Assembly: GCA_032433595.1 (NCBI GenBank)
Contig: JASWJB010000038.1
Span: 124,001 to 188,000, forward strand
Length of the DNA stretch: 64,000 nt
From: Conoideocrella luteorostrata
Taxonomy: Eukaryota; Ascomycota; Sordariomycetes; Hypocreales; Clavicipitaceae
Direction of reading: 5' to 3'
The position numbers and the translations under genes were made by a program. Positions 35,613 to 48,372 of this stretch are shown in pieces (within the stretch, counting starts at the first letter, position 1; every line of letters begins with the position of its first letter). The notes under the pieces are model-generated. The model saw nothing but the letters and a program-made list of their open reading frames with translations, ran no database searches and was not told where the DNA came from.

Positions 35613-37776
35613 ATGTTGGACACTTTCGAAATCATCACCACATCTGGCGTAGTCCTGTGGTCGAGGACATACACACCACTTAACTCCTCCATTGTCAACA
35701 ATTTTATCGCCGATACCTTCATCGAAGAGAAGAGCGGCAGCTCGGCATTGAGAGATTCGCAATCCGCCGCCACGAATCCCGCATACAAGCGCGACCAGCA
35801 TACTCTAAGATGGACGGTTGTCAAGGAACTCGGCGTCATCTTTGTGGTACGGCACAGTAGCTACTTTTCTGCTCCCCCCTTCCTGAAATTATGAAGTATG
35901 GTGCTCACTATGTTGTTTCTCTCTTTCTTCTCTATTCAGGCCGTCTATCGATCACTCCTCCACCTTTCATGGGTCGATAAGCTCGTCGACAATATCAAAA
36001 CCATCTTTGTCAAGCTATACGGCGAACAGCTCACGAAACCACACACCACAGTCGTCGAGTGCACCGGTTTCGACGGATACTTTGACCAGCAGTTACAGGA
36101 ACTTGACACCTCAAGCGCAGTCATCAGTGATGTGCCTGTCGCCCCAGGGCTAACCTACCGAGGCCGCCACATTAATGGCCTAGAAGAAGAAGAAGCCGAA
36201 GAAGATCAAGGCATATCAAACGGTGCAAGCCCTGCAGCCACCACACCCAACACATCAAGGCCATCAACACCTAGCAAGACCAACCTACTAGTTGCTAAAG
36301 CCGGTCCCCTGGCAAAAATGTCAAGACGGGCCCGTAAACAAAAGAATTCTTCCGCCCCCGCATCATCAGGAGACGAGTCCTCCAAACAGCCAAAGAAAGG
36401 CACCAAAAAGGCCGGCCGTACTTGGAACGATGACGGAACAGCAGGTGAAGCCGATCCCAATATCCGACTAGATTACTCTGCCCAGAAACCCCCCACGAGC
36501 GACTCTGAAGCAGACAACTTCGGCCGATCCAGCGCTGTCGATGCCGTTGACGCCTCAACATGGGGAAGCGTGACCAAGGGCAAATTCGTCCTCAAAGATC
36601 TCGGCGACGAAGTCCAAAGCTTGCTCGCCTCCGCTGAAGCCGACAAAGTAGCCGCGGCTGCCAAAACTGAATCCAAAACCGGCTTCCTTGGCAGCGGCGT
36701 CAACGCCATCAGCGGCATGTTCCGCAACGTCGTCGGCGGCAAGACTCTCACCAAGGAAGACCTCGACAAGGCCATGAAGGGCATGGAAGAGCATCTTCTC
36801 CGCAAAAATGTCGCCCGCGAAGCCGCCGTCCGTCTCTGCGAGGGCGTAGAAAAGGAACTCATCGGCGTCAAGACCGGCTCTTTCGAAGGAATCAACGCCA
36901 GGATACAATCCGCCATGGAATCCTCCCTCACCAAGATGCTAACGCCAACATCATCCCTCGATCTCCTCCGCGAAATCGACTCCATCACTGCACCATCCGT
37001 CGCGAGCCTCCGCAAAGCCCGCCCCTATGTCATCTCCATAGTAGGCGTTAACGGAGTCGGCAAATCCACCAACCTATCCAAGATATGCTTCTTCCTCCTG
37101 CAAAACAAATACAAAGTCCTCATCGTAGCTGGCGACACCTTTCGCTCCGGCGCGGTAGAGCAACTCGCCGTCCATGTCCGCAACCTGAAGGAACTGACCG
37201 CCCGAGAAGGAGGGCAAGTTGAGCTCTATCAAAAGGGTTATGGCAAGGACGCTGCCACCGTCGCCAAGGACGCTGTGTCGCATGCCGTGCAAGAATCGTT
37301 TGATGTTGTGCTCATAGATACGGCCGGCCGAAGGCACAACGATCAGCGATTAATGTCTTCGTTGGAGAAGTTTGCAAAGTTTGCTCAGCCCGACAAGATT
37401 CTCATGGTTGGCGAAGTACGTACACCACCATCATCATCATCCATCATTGCATTTTACCCACCACCCCTCTTTACAAATATGTTACATATTGTTACATATG
37501 ACTAACGCATCTATCTATTTTTTGTAGGCCCTCGTCGGAACAGATTCAGTCGCTCAAGCGCGCAACTTCAACGCCGCCTTCGGGTCCGCACGCTCTCTCG
37601 ACGGCTTCATCATCTCCAAGTGCGACACGGTCGGCGACATGGTCGGGACACTTGTCAGCTTGGTCCATGCCACTAACGTACCTGTTCTGTTTGTCGGTGT
37701 AGGACAGCATTACTCTGATTTAAGGAACTTCAGTGTCAAGTGGGCTGTAGAGAAGCTGTTGAGCAGTATTAATTAA
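35613..37776 (+). CDS. SRP101: signal recognition particle receptor subunit alpha
   Basis: The exons are 35613-35846, 35940-37415 and 37528-37776, giving 652 residues. The N-terminal SRX domain (MLDTFEIITTSGVVLWSRTY) is the part that binds the beta subunit on the ER membrane. A charged, low-complexity linker follows (KPSK-type, KNSSAPASSGDESSKQPKKG). The NG GTPase domain has GVNGVGKSTNLSK (P-loop, near 447), GDTFRSGAVEQL, DTAGRRHND (near 537) and SKCDTVGD (near 600). It ends with VGVGQHYSDLRNF, the closing motif of SRP GTPases. The protein docks SRP-ribosome complexes at the ER translocon. All key GTPase motifs are intact, and both introns are canonical and sit in the usual short size range. 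Confidence 0.96.
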
Positions 37777-38651
37777 TCATGGCGCTGGCAGTAATAGTGG
37801 CACGGCATCTTCAAAGTCATGTACCACCTCTGATGAATACCTCCTTCCCCCAAAATCTTGTGACCCCTTGTTATGTATACTTAATATTCATGATCTCTGA
37901 GTTCGTCATCTCACCGCATATATGTTCCGTACAACTCTCATTTTCTGCTCATGTAAAGACTCAAAGTTATATTTCACAAGTTGTATGATATATCAGAGTA
38001 ATGTGCAATTAGAGTGGATTAATACTATTTACTGGCACCAGCCTCAGAACATCTCTTCTAGTAACGAAGGACCATGTTTCACCATCCCATCTACGCTATG
38101 CATGAACAGGATTAAACAGGGAAAAAAAGAGTTGAAAAGCACAAAAACGTGTGGCCTGTGTGGAATGGTATGATATAATCGCAAACAAACACATAATCCC
38201 TCCTCCTTCTCGTTCTCCTCAGCAACAGCAGCAGACGAGCACTTTTCTATTGCATACTGCGATAACTTTTTTTTTTTTTTCCTGATTTTCAACCTAAAAG
38301 AAAGAATGGCTCCTAGTCTGCTGACGGCTTTTTTCTTACAAGCAAAACGAGAGAAACAAAAACAACATCCAATTGGGGGTATCTTTCTAGGGGTTCAAGA
38401 TTTGCATTCTGGTGTAATGGCACGCCTTCACAAGAGGCAGTGAATTGAAAATCAAGCAAAGCATAAAATAAGACATGGCCATTTTGCTCTTTCTCCTCAA
38501 CAGCATAAAAGACAAAGGAAAGAATTAAGAAGTTAAAAAGTCACAGTAATAAGTGTATATGTGATAATAAACCCAATTTGCTCCAGGTGTCATGCCAGCC
38601 CCAAACACATTTCAGCCGCCAGTCATTAGACAGAAGAGTTGGACCTCAGGC
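37777..38651. other. convergent 3' region, no gene seen
   Basis: This lies between the 3' ends of the SRP receptor gene (plus) and the coiled-coil gene (minus). It is A/T-rich with poly-T and poly-A tracts (for example 38268-38280). I see no coding feature. Confidence 0.55.
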
Positions 38652-41600
38652 TCAATCCTCTTCAAAGAAATCATGATCATCAAAGTCGCCAGGTTGAGCG
38701 TCCGAGTCATAACCGCTCTCGCGCATCATTGGCGGCGTTCTTGGCGGCTCGGCACGCTCTTGATGACGAGGTGGTGTGTCAGGGGCAGCGGATAATTTCT
38801 CTGAGTGCCGAGAGCCGTTGGACTCTCGACGGACGCGGCCAAGGGAGCTACTGCCCTGTGAAGTGAAACGGCGACCAGTATTGGCGAAAGCCGTAGGCTG
38901 TGATCCACTGTCTGACGTCGGTGTTTGACGAAGACCCGAAGCAGGTGGTGTCAACAGCCCGCTAAGCAAATTGTTCTGGGAGCCCATGCTGGTCCTGCTC
39001 TTAGAAGGGGTGGCATTGTTCCCGTTAGCCGGGGAGCTTAAAGCCCCAGAGATAGTGCGGAAACTAGGCTGGCTCGACTTGCGCCAGTTATCAAAAGCGG
39101 CCGCAAATGGGCGGATGGTCTGGGCAACACGGGGAGTGGCAGCCTGGATGCTCTGCGCGATGTTGGGCAGGCTAATGGCAGACCCTCCATTTATAGCCCT
39201 TTCGCGTTCCTGCTCCTCCATTTGCAGGTTGGCCTTGAGTCTGATGGCTGCGTCCTTGACGGAATTGCGGTCGTAGCGGTCACTAGACAAGGCAGTGATG
39301 ATGTCTTGGAGGTCTCCCTGTCTCACAGCAAGCAGTTCGCGCAACCAGCTGATCTCGTCATCGCGCTTCGAAATCTTGGATGCAGCCTCGGGATCAGTCT
39401 TGGAGAGAGACTGCTCCAGTTCCTCAACGCGCTGCTCGCGGGCTTGCAGCTGCTCTTGGAGCACCATAATGGACTCTCGAAGTGCTTGTGGTGAAATCTT
39501 CTCTGGAGGGTCCAAGGATTTAGTCACCTGTCTAGGTTGTACAATGACAGTAGCGGCAGTGTCAGGTTCGACTCCTACAGCCTTGGCTGCTTGGGCGGCT
39601 GCGGCGGCGGCCTGCTTGGCAATTTCCAACTTGTCTTCAAGATGCAATACGCGATCCTGAAGGTGTTCAATCTTCGACGAAGAGAGGCTGAGTCGCTCAA
39701 GCAGTTGCTGCTCATTGCGTGAGGCATCCTCCGCGGCGGTATTCACCTTGCGCTCGTATCGGGCTTGCATGTCTTCAATTTCATTCTGGTGCTTGCTCTG
39801 AGCATCTTTCAACTCCGCGGCCTTGCTAGATTGTGCCTCCTCAAGAAGCATCTCGCTTTGGGCCTTGGCAGTGTCAGTCTCAAGCTTAACATTGTCCAGG
39901 TCGCTTCGAAGCTTTGAGTTTTGCTCCTCGAGCTCTTCGCGAATGACATTGACCTGATTGTTGGCAGCATCGACCTCGATCTGCATAGCCATGCGAGTCC
40001 TCTTAACTTCGCTGGCTCCAGATTCGCGGGCCTCCTCAAACTCACGCTGGTAGCGAGAAGCAGCCTGCTGAAGTTTGTGATTTTCAGTTCGGAGCTCACC
40101 CAACAAGCCTTCAAGACGCTTGCATTCGTTGACGGCGCGCATGCCGGACCTCTCATTTTCCTGCAAACGTTCCATCTCAACCTCAAGACGTTCACGGGTC
40201 TTGGCTTCCGCTTGAAGCCTGGCGTCTAGGACTTCCTGTCTGGCTAACATGGATTGGTCTCTCTTGATGCGGCGGGCATTCTCCTCAGCCACCTCGCGGG
40301 CGGCGCTGCCCATATCATCTTGTAAAGATAGGAATTTGGATCGCCAGGACTCACGGAGCCTCTCGTTTTCTTCAAGTTGGGCAGCAAGCGTATTAAGCGA
40401 CTTCTGCAGGTGCTTGTTCTCGTCAAGCGTATGAGCCAACTCGCCAGCTGTGCGTCGTGCATTCTCATCGGCTCTCTCGGCCTCGGATCGCCAGTGATTG
40501 TTGTCTTGACGAACAGCTCTGAGATCTCCTTCAACGGCATTGAATTTGTTGGCCATTTCGCTCTGAGACTGGGCCGAGTTGTTCTGGGCAGCTTCCAGCA
40601 AAGTCATGCGCATGGAGCTCTTTCCATTCTGCTGTTCAAGCGTCTTGACTCTCGCATCCCGTTCCTCCACCAAATCACGAAGGCGGTTCTCCTCTTCAGA
40701 AGAGATTCGAAGAAGTCGCTGCACCTCAGATAGCCTGTCCTCGGCTGCGCGTCGAGCGTTGCAATTTTCTTCAGTCTTATTCTCTTGAAGTCTAAGGCGC
40801 TCCTCCAGATCAGCGACGCGCTGATCGAAGACGCTGCGATTGATGATTTCGACTTCAACTCGGGTTTCGGCCGCTTGAAGTTGGCGGTTGAGTTCTGCAG
40901 CAGCATCTTCTGCGGCGCGACGTTCCGTAATTTCCCTCTCAGTCTTGTTCTGCTCGTTGGACAGTCGTTCGCCGAGGTCCATCATCATGGCCTGAAGCTC
41001 GGTGATCTTTTGCCGGGCATTCTCGTCAGGTCCAGGGGTGAGGTCTCGTTCTCGAGCGTTTGAATCCTGATCTTTGCCCGATGGGATGGTCTTCAAGCTT
41101 GCCAGAACCTGCTCTTTCATGTCCTCCAGAGCGTTCAGAACAGTGATGCTATCGCCAAGTGTCGATGCTTGTCGTTCAGCAGGAGCAGCTGGCTGATTGA
41201 GCTGATGGGCAACAAGGGCTTCAGTGATCGCCAGTCGCATTTGTTCCATCCTACGATCGCGACGGGGGCTCGCGGAACGCTGGGGAACTGGCTCCTCGTC
41301 TTCATCATCGGCATCGCTTTCTTGCACCTCTCCGGAAACGCTGCGGACCTCACGACGAGTGGACTGATTGTGGTGACTCTTGGAAGCCAGGGAGTCGTGA
41401 ATCAGTCCCAAAGCCTTTTCTAGGGGTTCCAATCGGGTGGCCAACAATGTTCCGACAACCTCATTCACGCGACCATCAAAAAAGTGGGCTCTGTTCTCCA
41501 GCTTGTCATGCTCATCCTCAGTAAACGCACCTTCCCAATCACTGGCGGGTTCAGTAGCAATCCCAAGCTCGTCAAATTCGTTGGCAGGTTCGGGCGATTG

Positions 41601-44600
41601 TGGGCTGATGGGTGGATCGACAAATGGATCTTCCAGCTCAGTGCTCAACAACGGAGTGGACTCAGGAATGGCACTGATTTGGCGTGGAGTTAGGCTAGCG
41701 CCATCTCTTGACAGCTGGTCGACGGGGGGATGCAGATCATCAGCGGGAGCAGGGTTGAGCGTTTCAGTGGGCTGTGATGGCCATTGTCCTGATTCCATTG
41801 TTTTGTTGACTCCCATTGAAGGATCGGTTTCCATCTGCTGCATAACGGCATCGATCTCCTCGAATGTCATCTCACGATCATCGCTAACATCGATCAACGG
41901 CTCATCCCGAGAAACCGGCTCCGGCAACGAGGCAACTGAGGTTTCACTCTCAATCGACGGGATTACCTCAGGCTCCCAAGCCACAGGAACTGTTGGCGAT
42001 TGCGGCTTAGCAAATCGCGACGCTGCAAGTCCTCTGGGTTTTGGTGTGAGTTTAACACGAGGGGCCTGAATAGGCTCGGCCGGTGCTGCAGTTTCTTGTT
42101 CAGTAGGCTCTGCTTTGCTGTCGTCGCCAAAGGTGCTTGGCTGCTGGGCAGAGCTCGGTGCACCACCCGGAATGAATGGCATGGCATTCGCGGAGAGCGA
42201 CTTACGTTCTCCACCTTCCGAGCGCTTCCCACCGAAGGATAGCGTTTGTGGCAGGTTCTGTGACTCAATCCGGGGGTCGAATTCGAATTCGACATGTGAA
42301 AAGTTCTTAGTGGTTGGCTCGACAGGTGATGTTTCAGACGGGGCAGCTGTCGTAGCCATGGTGTCGATCTGGTCGGAAGTGATAATAGAAGACAAAGACG
42401 TATCTGCTTGGAGGGCATGCTCTTCTACGGATCCATCTTCAGCGGCACTGATTTCTTCCTCTATGTTCTCAACTGCAACAGCGCCGGCGTCCTCTTTTTC
42501 CTCTTCGGGTCTCTCGGCAAAGATAGGAAGGTCATCACCGTCGGGAGCTGAGCTCTTGGCGCGCTTTACTCTGGATTCGTCAGCCAAGGGGCGATTAGAG
42601 CCATCCTGAGACTCCTCTACGTTATTGAGAGACGTTGCAGAAGAGCTGCTGGAAGGTCTGACAATGGGGATGGCTTTAGATTTCTTTGCTGGACGAATAA
42701 TATCGTTGGCAGTAATTTTGATACTGCCGAAAATAGAGTCTTGTCGGGCGGTGTGACCGCGGCCAGTGCCAGCACCAATGCCATTTGCCAGGGACTGGAA
42801 AGGGGTAAACGCTGGGGCGTCAGGTCGAAATTTAGGTCCAGACGAAGAAAAGCTGAAGATGCCCGAACCAGGAGAGAATGACGGCGCACTGGCGTGCATC
42901 CTGGGGGCGCCGAATTGAGTAACAGGCCTGGGTGATTGCGGGCGCTCTAGCTCTGGCTTGAGAGCTACGGCTGGCTCCTCGCGGTCACCAATATCGACAC
43001 TTGCTTGGTGAACAGCGGGCTGGAAGCTGCCGCCGCCCGTAAAGTTGTACATGCCCGGGACGAAGGAACTTGTAGGGTTGAACTTGAATTCTGGCGCTTG
43101 AACGTTCAGCCTGGAAAAAGATTGCTTGCTGCCATGGCTAGAGTGTCTGGCGCTACTGACACCTGATCGCTGCTGTTCTAGCCATGGGTTGCTGGCTGAG
43201 GACAGGTTCTTCTGATGTTGTTCAAAAGCGGCCGTGAGGTCGAAGTTCTGAACAGGTGTACCCAGATTACTGGGATTTGTTTCGATCTCTTGTTCTTCAT
43301 CGTCATCCTTTTGTGTCTCTGATATCTCCCTCAAAGAGCCCAGCTTGTTGAGGCTCTTCTTGTCAGTATTTTCTTGATTACCATCATGGTCACGAAAGAA
43401 GGTCTGAGACAAAGAATGGCCGCGAGAGTGAGGCCGGGGATGATGAAGTTCCATGGGTTTACCAGGTTCGCTGGCGAAGCGCTCAGCAATTGTAAGGCCT
43501 TCCGAAGCATCGCGGCTGTGTAGTGGAGCAAACGGCGTCGTAGTCTCCACAGACCGAGGATTGTAGTCCTCATGTTCAAGCTGATTGCGAAGCTGCTCTT
43601 CCAAGTGATACTCTGCGTCTTCGATCTCAGCTTGAAGAGGGTCCCCATTGCGGACAGTCGGCTCAGGAGTCTTGGACGGGCTCTTGCTCAGACTCTCCTC
43701 ATCATCCTCGCGCACATCTTGCAGACGCGGTGAAGCAATGGAGCCCATTTGCTGCGGGAAGTATTGTAATGATTGGTGTCGCTGGTGAAGGCCAAGCAAT
43801 GGGCTGTTGGTCTGTTGAAGTCCATCTAAGCCGTAGGGTGATTGAGGGGACAAAATACCGTTCAAGTTTGCCAACGGGGAATCGGTACGGTTCAGACTCT
43901 GCAAGATACCAGCATGGTTGTTCCAGCCATGCGACTGAGCAAGCTGGAATGGTGAGTTTCCGGTAGGCAGTGATATCGACTGGCGAGGATTGAACTTCCC
44001 AGGACCAAAGGATACTGGAGATGCGCCAGGAGGCACACCAGGACTGGGGGCCCCAGGAAGAAACTGCGCAGAGAAGGGATAGCTTGCAAGTCCGTGGTTG
44101 CTAGAGGACGAGGACGTTGGAATTGGTGGCGAGAATGGAAGAGAGGGGTACTGAGCGGAGGCTTGTCGCGACGGGATGGTCGTTGGTGGAGATAACGAAG
44201 GTTCTGGGGGTTCTTCTACACATGAAACACCCAATGCTCGCAATTTCGCCTCTTGAAGCCCGGCGACATGGTTCTCCCAGGCTGAATTTTGGGTCAGTCA
44301 CGCTAATTTTTAACATAACAGGATGGAACATACTTTCGAAATCCGGTAAAAGCACTCTGTACCTCTTGTCAGCCCTTTCGCGGGCTATATCATCACATGT
44401 AGGCCAGCCCTGACGGCTTTGGGAGTCATCAGTGTCTGGGGGTTGATATCCTTCAACCAAGAGATCAAAACCGTCAACGTTATAGCCAAGCTCCTTCCAA
44501 GAGGAAAACATTTTCTCAACCTCTTCGCGTCGGAGAGGCGCGGGTGCCTCGCCAGGTTGGCCACGCTCGTCATCCCGGGGTACAAAAATAGTGATGTTTT

Positions 44601-45752
44601 TGCCTTTCCACGGCAGCTTCTTCTTGATTCGAGGAGTCAGAGCAGGCTCTTCGGGTAAGGGCTTTTCCTTGCCTTTGATTGGAGTGGCAGGGGGCTTGAC
44701 ATCCTCCAACATATCCTCAATGTCTATTTTCTCCTCCCGCGCGATTTCCATTGCGGGAGTAGCAGACTCCGGTTCGATCGGTGAGCTTTCATCTTTGACC
44801 AGATCCACCTCTTGAGAGGTCTGCTGTAGTTCTGCTTCCGGCATATTGCTTGTTTGCTTCTCGGCTTTTTCGGTAGACAGCAATTGAGGCTTAAGGGTTT
44901 CGAGACTTGATCGTCCGCGCGAGTGACCGGGCGACTTCCGGGACTTCGTCTCTGGTTTCTGCACAGCTTTTGGGGTCAAGGGGTATCTGTCGTCAAACCA
45001 AGCCAATTCTGAGCCGCTCAGTGAAGAGTGCTCGCTATCGCTTCCCTCACTAAACCAATGGCGCGGTTCAGCGTTCACAACGCCAGTGGTGTGGGTGCGA
45101 ATCCAGTCCTCAGTGAGACCACGGTGTTGTCTTCTAGCCCTATTAGCAATGACGGCAGCGGCAGCGCTGATAGTCGGCTGCGGCTGTTCTCGCGTAGGGC
45201 TGTCCCCTGACTGCCGCAAAAACGGTGTCTCGATGCTCAAGTGATGGATTAAAGAGTCGTCCGAAGCTTCGCTGCTGAAGCTCTGCCGACGAAGGTTATG
45301 GTCTGCGCGAGGATAAGGAGAGCCCCAACTAGCAGTACCAAACTGATTCTCTTCCCCCACCTCAGAAGGTGGTGTTCTCAGAAGCTGCGCGACCCGACTA
45401 GGTAGCTTAGGCGCGGGGAGCGATGGAAGGGCCGGCGACGACTCGATATCTTCTTCTTCTTCCTCACCGTCTGCTGTAGACGTGGTCGACAAGGCTGGGG
45501 AATTCGGTGAGTGGATTTGAGCCCGATTTTCTCCAGTGCCTTCCTGTGCAAATGCACCAGGGGCAGGAGTCGTCGACGAGGTGGATGGCGACGTTTTTAC
45601 AAGGCCTGCTTCCGAGACAATGCAAGGGTTAGCCTAGAGCATTTTTTTTGGGCGGTTGTCTTCAAAAACCCGAGAAGGGTTTACCAGCAGCGATTGAGGG
45701 CTCAGTTGAGACGGAATGGGAAGCTCCAGCCTCGCCGAAGTACTATGCCCAT
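38652..45752 (-). CDS. very large coiled-coil protein, function unknown
   Basis: The main exons 45633-44334 and 44281-38652 are joined by a 52-nt intron. The 5' end is uncertain. The frame is open upstream to a TAG at a likely acceptor (45636-45634), and a nine-base first exon 45752-45744 (ATG GGC ATA) fits in phase, giving 2,312 residues. The N-terminal ~420 residues are disordered apart from a compact block, LPWKGKNITIFVPRDDERG to FDLLVEGYQPP, near 320-380. It is followed by an EAKLRALGVS helix. A Ser/Pro/Gln-rich middle follows, and from about 1430 to 2100 a long heptad-type coiled coil (NEQNKTEREITERRAAEDAA and similar). The tail is Ser-rich and ends in acidic DFDDHDFFEED. The architecture suggests a structural scaffold at a spindle pole, septum or cell tip, but I cannot assign a named family. 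Confidence 0.8.
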
Positions 45753-47703
45753 CCCAGTAGGGTAGGTTTTCAACCGACGAACTCGGGAAGAAAAATTTAG
45801 GGATCCTCACCGGTGAGACTCAGCGCAGACGAGGGACCTGTCGCCTGCAACTGATTCTCTTTTTAATTATCCTCGCAAATCCGAGTCTGTGGCCTGTACT
45901 CCTGGAGTGACAGGTTTTGCGTAGTTGTCGAGGCGTGGATACGCGACGCGTGCTCCCGCTCAAATAAGATTCCACCCGAAGGGAAAGGGGGCGGGTACCT
46001 CAGCGCGACGCAGGTGGTTTGCGGTTGACGTGGGCAGATCACGTATTTCTAGCGCCGGCTCCGTCAACGGGGTATTATGAAGACGACAGCGACAACATTA
46101 AGAAAAGAACGGCAAGAGGACAAACACAGGGGCGAATCGATGTGGCCGGACACATCGGGGGGATTCGACGATGTTCGAGGGGCCGGATGGCGAGAGAGAG
46201 CAGGATGATGTAGAAGATAATTGTAAAAAAGGCTAACTAAGACCTGGCTAAAAGGGAAGTCGGAGTTGGGGGCAGCCTGCATTCTACAACTCAACTACTC
46301 CGTACTGAGGACACACTCCAGCATTGCAGCGTTAGCTCCTGCGCGATGTCCCACTGGGGCGAACAGCGACTAACTAGGAGTCGGGCTCGGGTGCTCAGAT
46401 GTCAACCGCTGACAAGTCACTCTTGAGATGCAGTCAAATTGCTTTTCAAGGTGGCAGAAGCAGCCGACACCCAACCATCGCGACCAACCTGCAGCTGTAC
46501 TTGCAGCTGCACGGAGTAAGGGACTGGCAAAACAAGTCATCAATCCAGCGCCAGTACGCCTTCCGTTATTGCGTTTTACTTTTCTCCCCCCCCCCCCCCC
46601 TCTGCACGCTTTTCTCCATCTGGAACTTTGGGGGAAGAGATGGCAGCCGTTCTTTTTAATAAAATGACCCGCCATGCAGGTACACACCAAACCGGTCACG
46701 ACGTAATCTCGAGACCGGGGGGCCCGATGAAAGGTACATCATCTACTAGGTTTCCGCCCATAGAATTGTGACATCCTCGGTATATGCATGTACTCCTAAA
46801 CAGTCCAAGACCGAAACCAACCATTCATCCTCGGCATGCTGAAGTACCTCTCCGTCCATTTGATGAGCCAGTTCAAGTGACCCAGTTCAACTTACCAGGT
46901 CCCAGCAGCCATTCCCACCCATGGTTCAACCGTGCATACCATTTCTTTCCCGCATAAATGCTCATTAGCCAATACGCAAGGGACGTTGTCTTGCTTGTTC
47001 TCTTCTTGCCCATGTTTCCAATACTCCGTACTCGTTCCGTCAGACCTGTCCAGAGAGGGATCTCGTACCGAGAGTAAGGCCACGGTTGACATCACCACTC
47101 AAAGGAATGCTTCTCTTTCCGCTAATAAGGGTCCACGTCGACCGTCGCCTGCCACCCGTCCACTTTTCCGCCTACCCACCGCCTCTTCTTTAGGCAAACT
47201 CCACAATAGGAATCTATTGCTCCATCCAGAGAAAGCAGGTTCAGGCACACACGGTCGGGAACTAGGGTCCCGACAGGGTATGCGGAGCACCTTCCCGCAA
47301 TTTCCAAAGTCAACATTGACCAAACTGTTGCTTAACACTATTGCGCTATGGAATTACCTGTTAAGGGGCATCATTTCGTATTGTACGTCAGTGCAAATAG
47401 TGATGGTTGTTTGGCAGATTGTGAAAGTGCGTGCACATGCGGCACAGCTCTTGTAGTGAAGAAAAGAGGATCAATGAGTCGTGTGGCCGAGCCAGACACG
47501 TCCAGATAAAAATTATGGTAGCCGTGGTCGCGAGACGCTTGGGCACATTACGGGCAAGGTACGGAGTAGTTGTGAAGAATAGCTGATCTGGCACGCTTTG
47601 ATTGGCTGACTCGTGCTTGACTACGACACACTTGCCGGGAGCCATCGAGGTAGTATTAACTCCGCAAGAGATTAATGCCTTATTAGCGACCAAAAACAAG
47701 ATC

Positions 47704-47752
47704 AAAAAAATTAAATTAAATTAAAATTAAAATAAATAAAATAAAATAAAAA
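47704..47752 (+). repeat. AAATT/AAAAT-type A-T simple repeat
   Basis: Imperfect units of AAATT, then AAAAT, run for about 50 bases. They sit next to further AT-rich sequence that leads into the element terminus at 47.8 kb. Confidence 0.8.
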
Positions 47753-47804
47753 CGTTACTGTTATATAGCTTAGATAGCTATTTAGATAATATATTTTATT
47801 CATA

Positions 47805-47900
47805 ACAAGCTTTAATTGCGTCTGTGGTGGGCGTTCGAATTGAAAGGGTCAATTGGACAATGTGGACGAAATGGCTCAGTTAAACTGTCCCCGCATGGCC
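47805..47900 (+). repeat. terminus of dispersed MITE-like element
   Basis: The stretch containing AATTGCGTCTGTGG, GTTCGAATTGAAAGGGTCAA and ATGGCTCAGTTAAACTGTCC, ending GCATGGCC, aligns along about 90 bases with 54557-54655. Its final ~40 bases also align with 3118-3163. I found no matching left arm near it, so this is probably a truncated copy. Confidence 0.6.
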
Positions 47901-48372
47901 GGATAACACCCCCCAAAACTTCATTATGACCGTTGACCCATTAATAAAAATAGTCGTAAACTAGCTCGTCCATTATCTAAAGAGACAACATTTGACTCTA
48001 TTAAACATACTCTATTATGCTCTGAAAATCAGAATCTGCATCACCCATCATCAAAAGAGTGCCAAATCAACGCCCCTTTTCATAGCAGATTCGTCACGTT
48101 CTTACTGCATTCCGTCGATACTTGACGAAATGGATTGTCTTGCCCAAAAATAGCTAGCTTCAAAGCAGTTTTTAAACCCATCTTACGCGTAACTTTGCTC
48201 TACACACCCATCAACGATTTTCGATCTTGTTCACCCACGCCACTAACCAGGACACCGAGGTTGTTGAAGTTTCCCTCGTAAAAAGAATTATGGGTATTAT
48301 TAGGATGTATATATAAATGAAGTATTTTGGTCAAGCTCGCTATGCAATCGCCAGACCTTGTAGACTGGTGGC

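Noticed and set aside
40249..42609. Many open frames on the plus strand opposite the coiled-coil gene
   Set aside because: These are antisense shadows of a long, biased coding sequence (Glu/Gln/Ser codons give open Leu/Ser frames on the other strand).
46840..46890. Weak similarity to the inverted-repeat element arm (GAGCCAGTTCAAG, CCCAGTTCAACTT)
   Set aside because: The match is short and lacks the GGGACAG and GCATGGCC parts shared by the other copies, so I could not separate it from chance.
46932..47456. 174-codon open frame upstream of the coiled-coil gene
   Set aside because: No recognisable domain, contains a TACTCCGTA intergenic motif, and has equally long frames on the opposite strand.
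47990..48360. AT-rich stretch next to the 47.8-kb element copy as a possible transposase remnant
   Set aside because: Translation in the frames I tried gives no transposase motif, and stops are frequent. It may be decayed sequence but nothing supports a named family.
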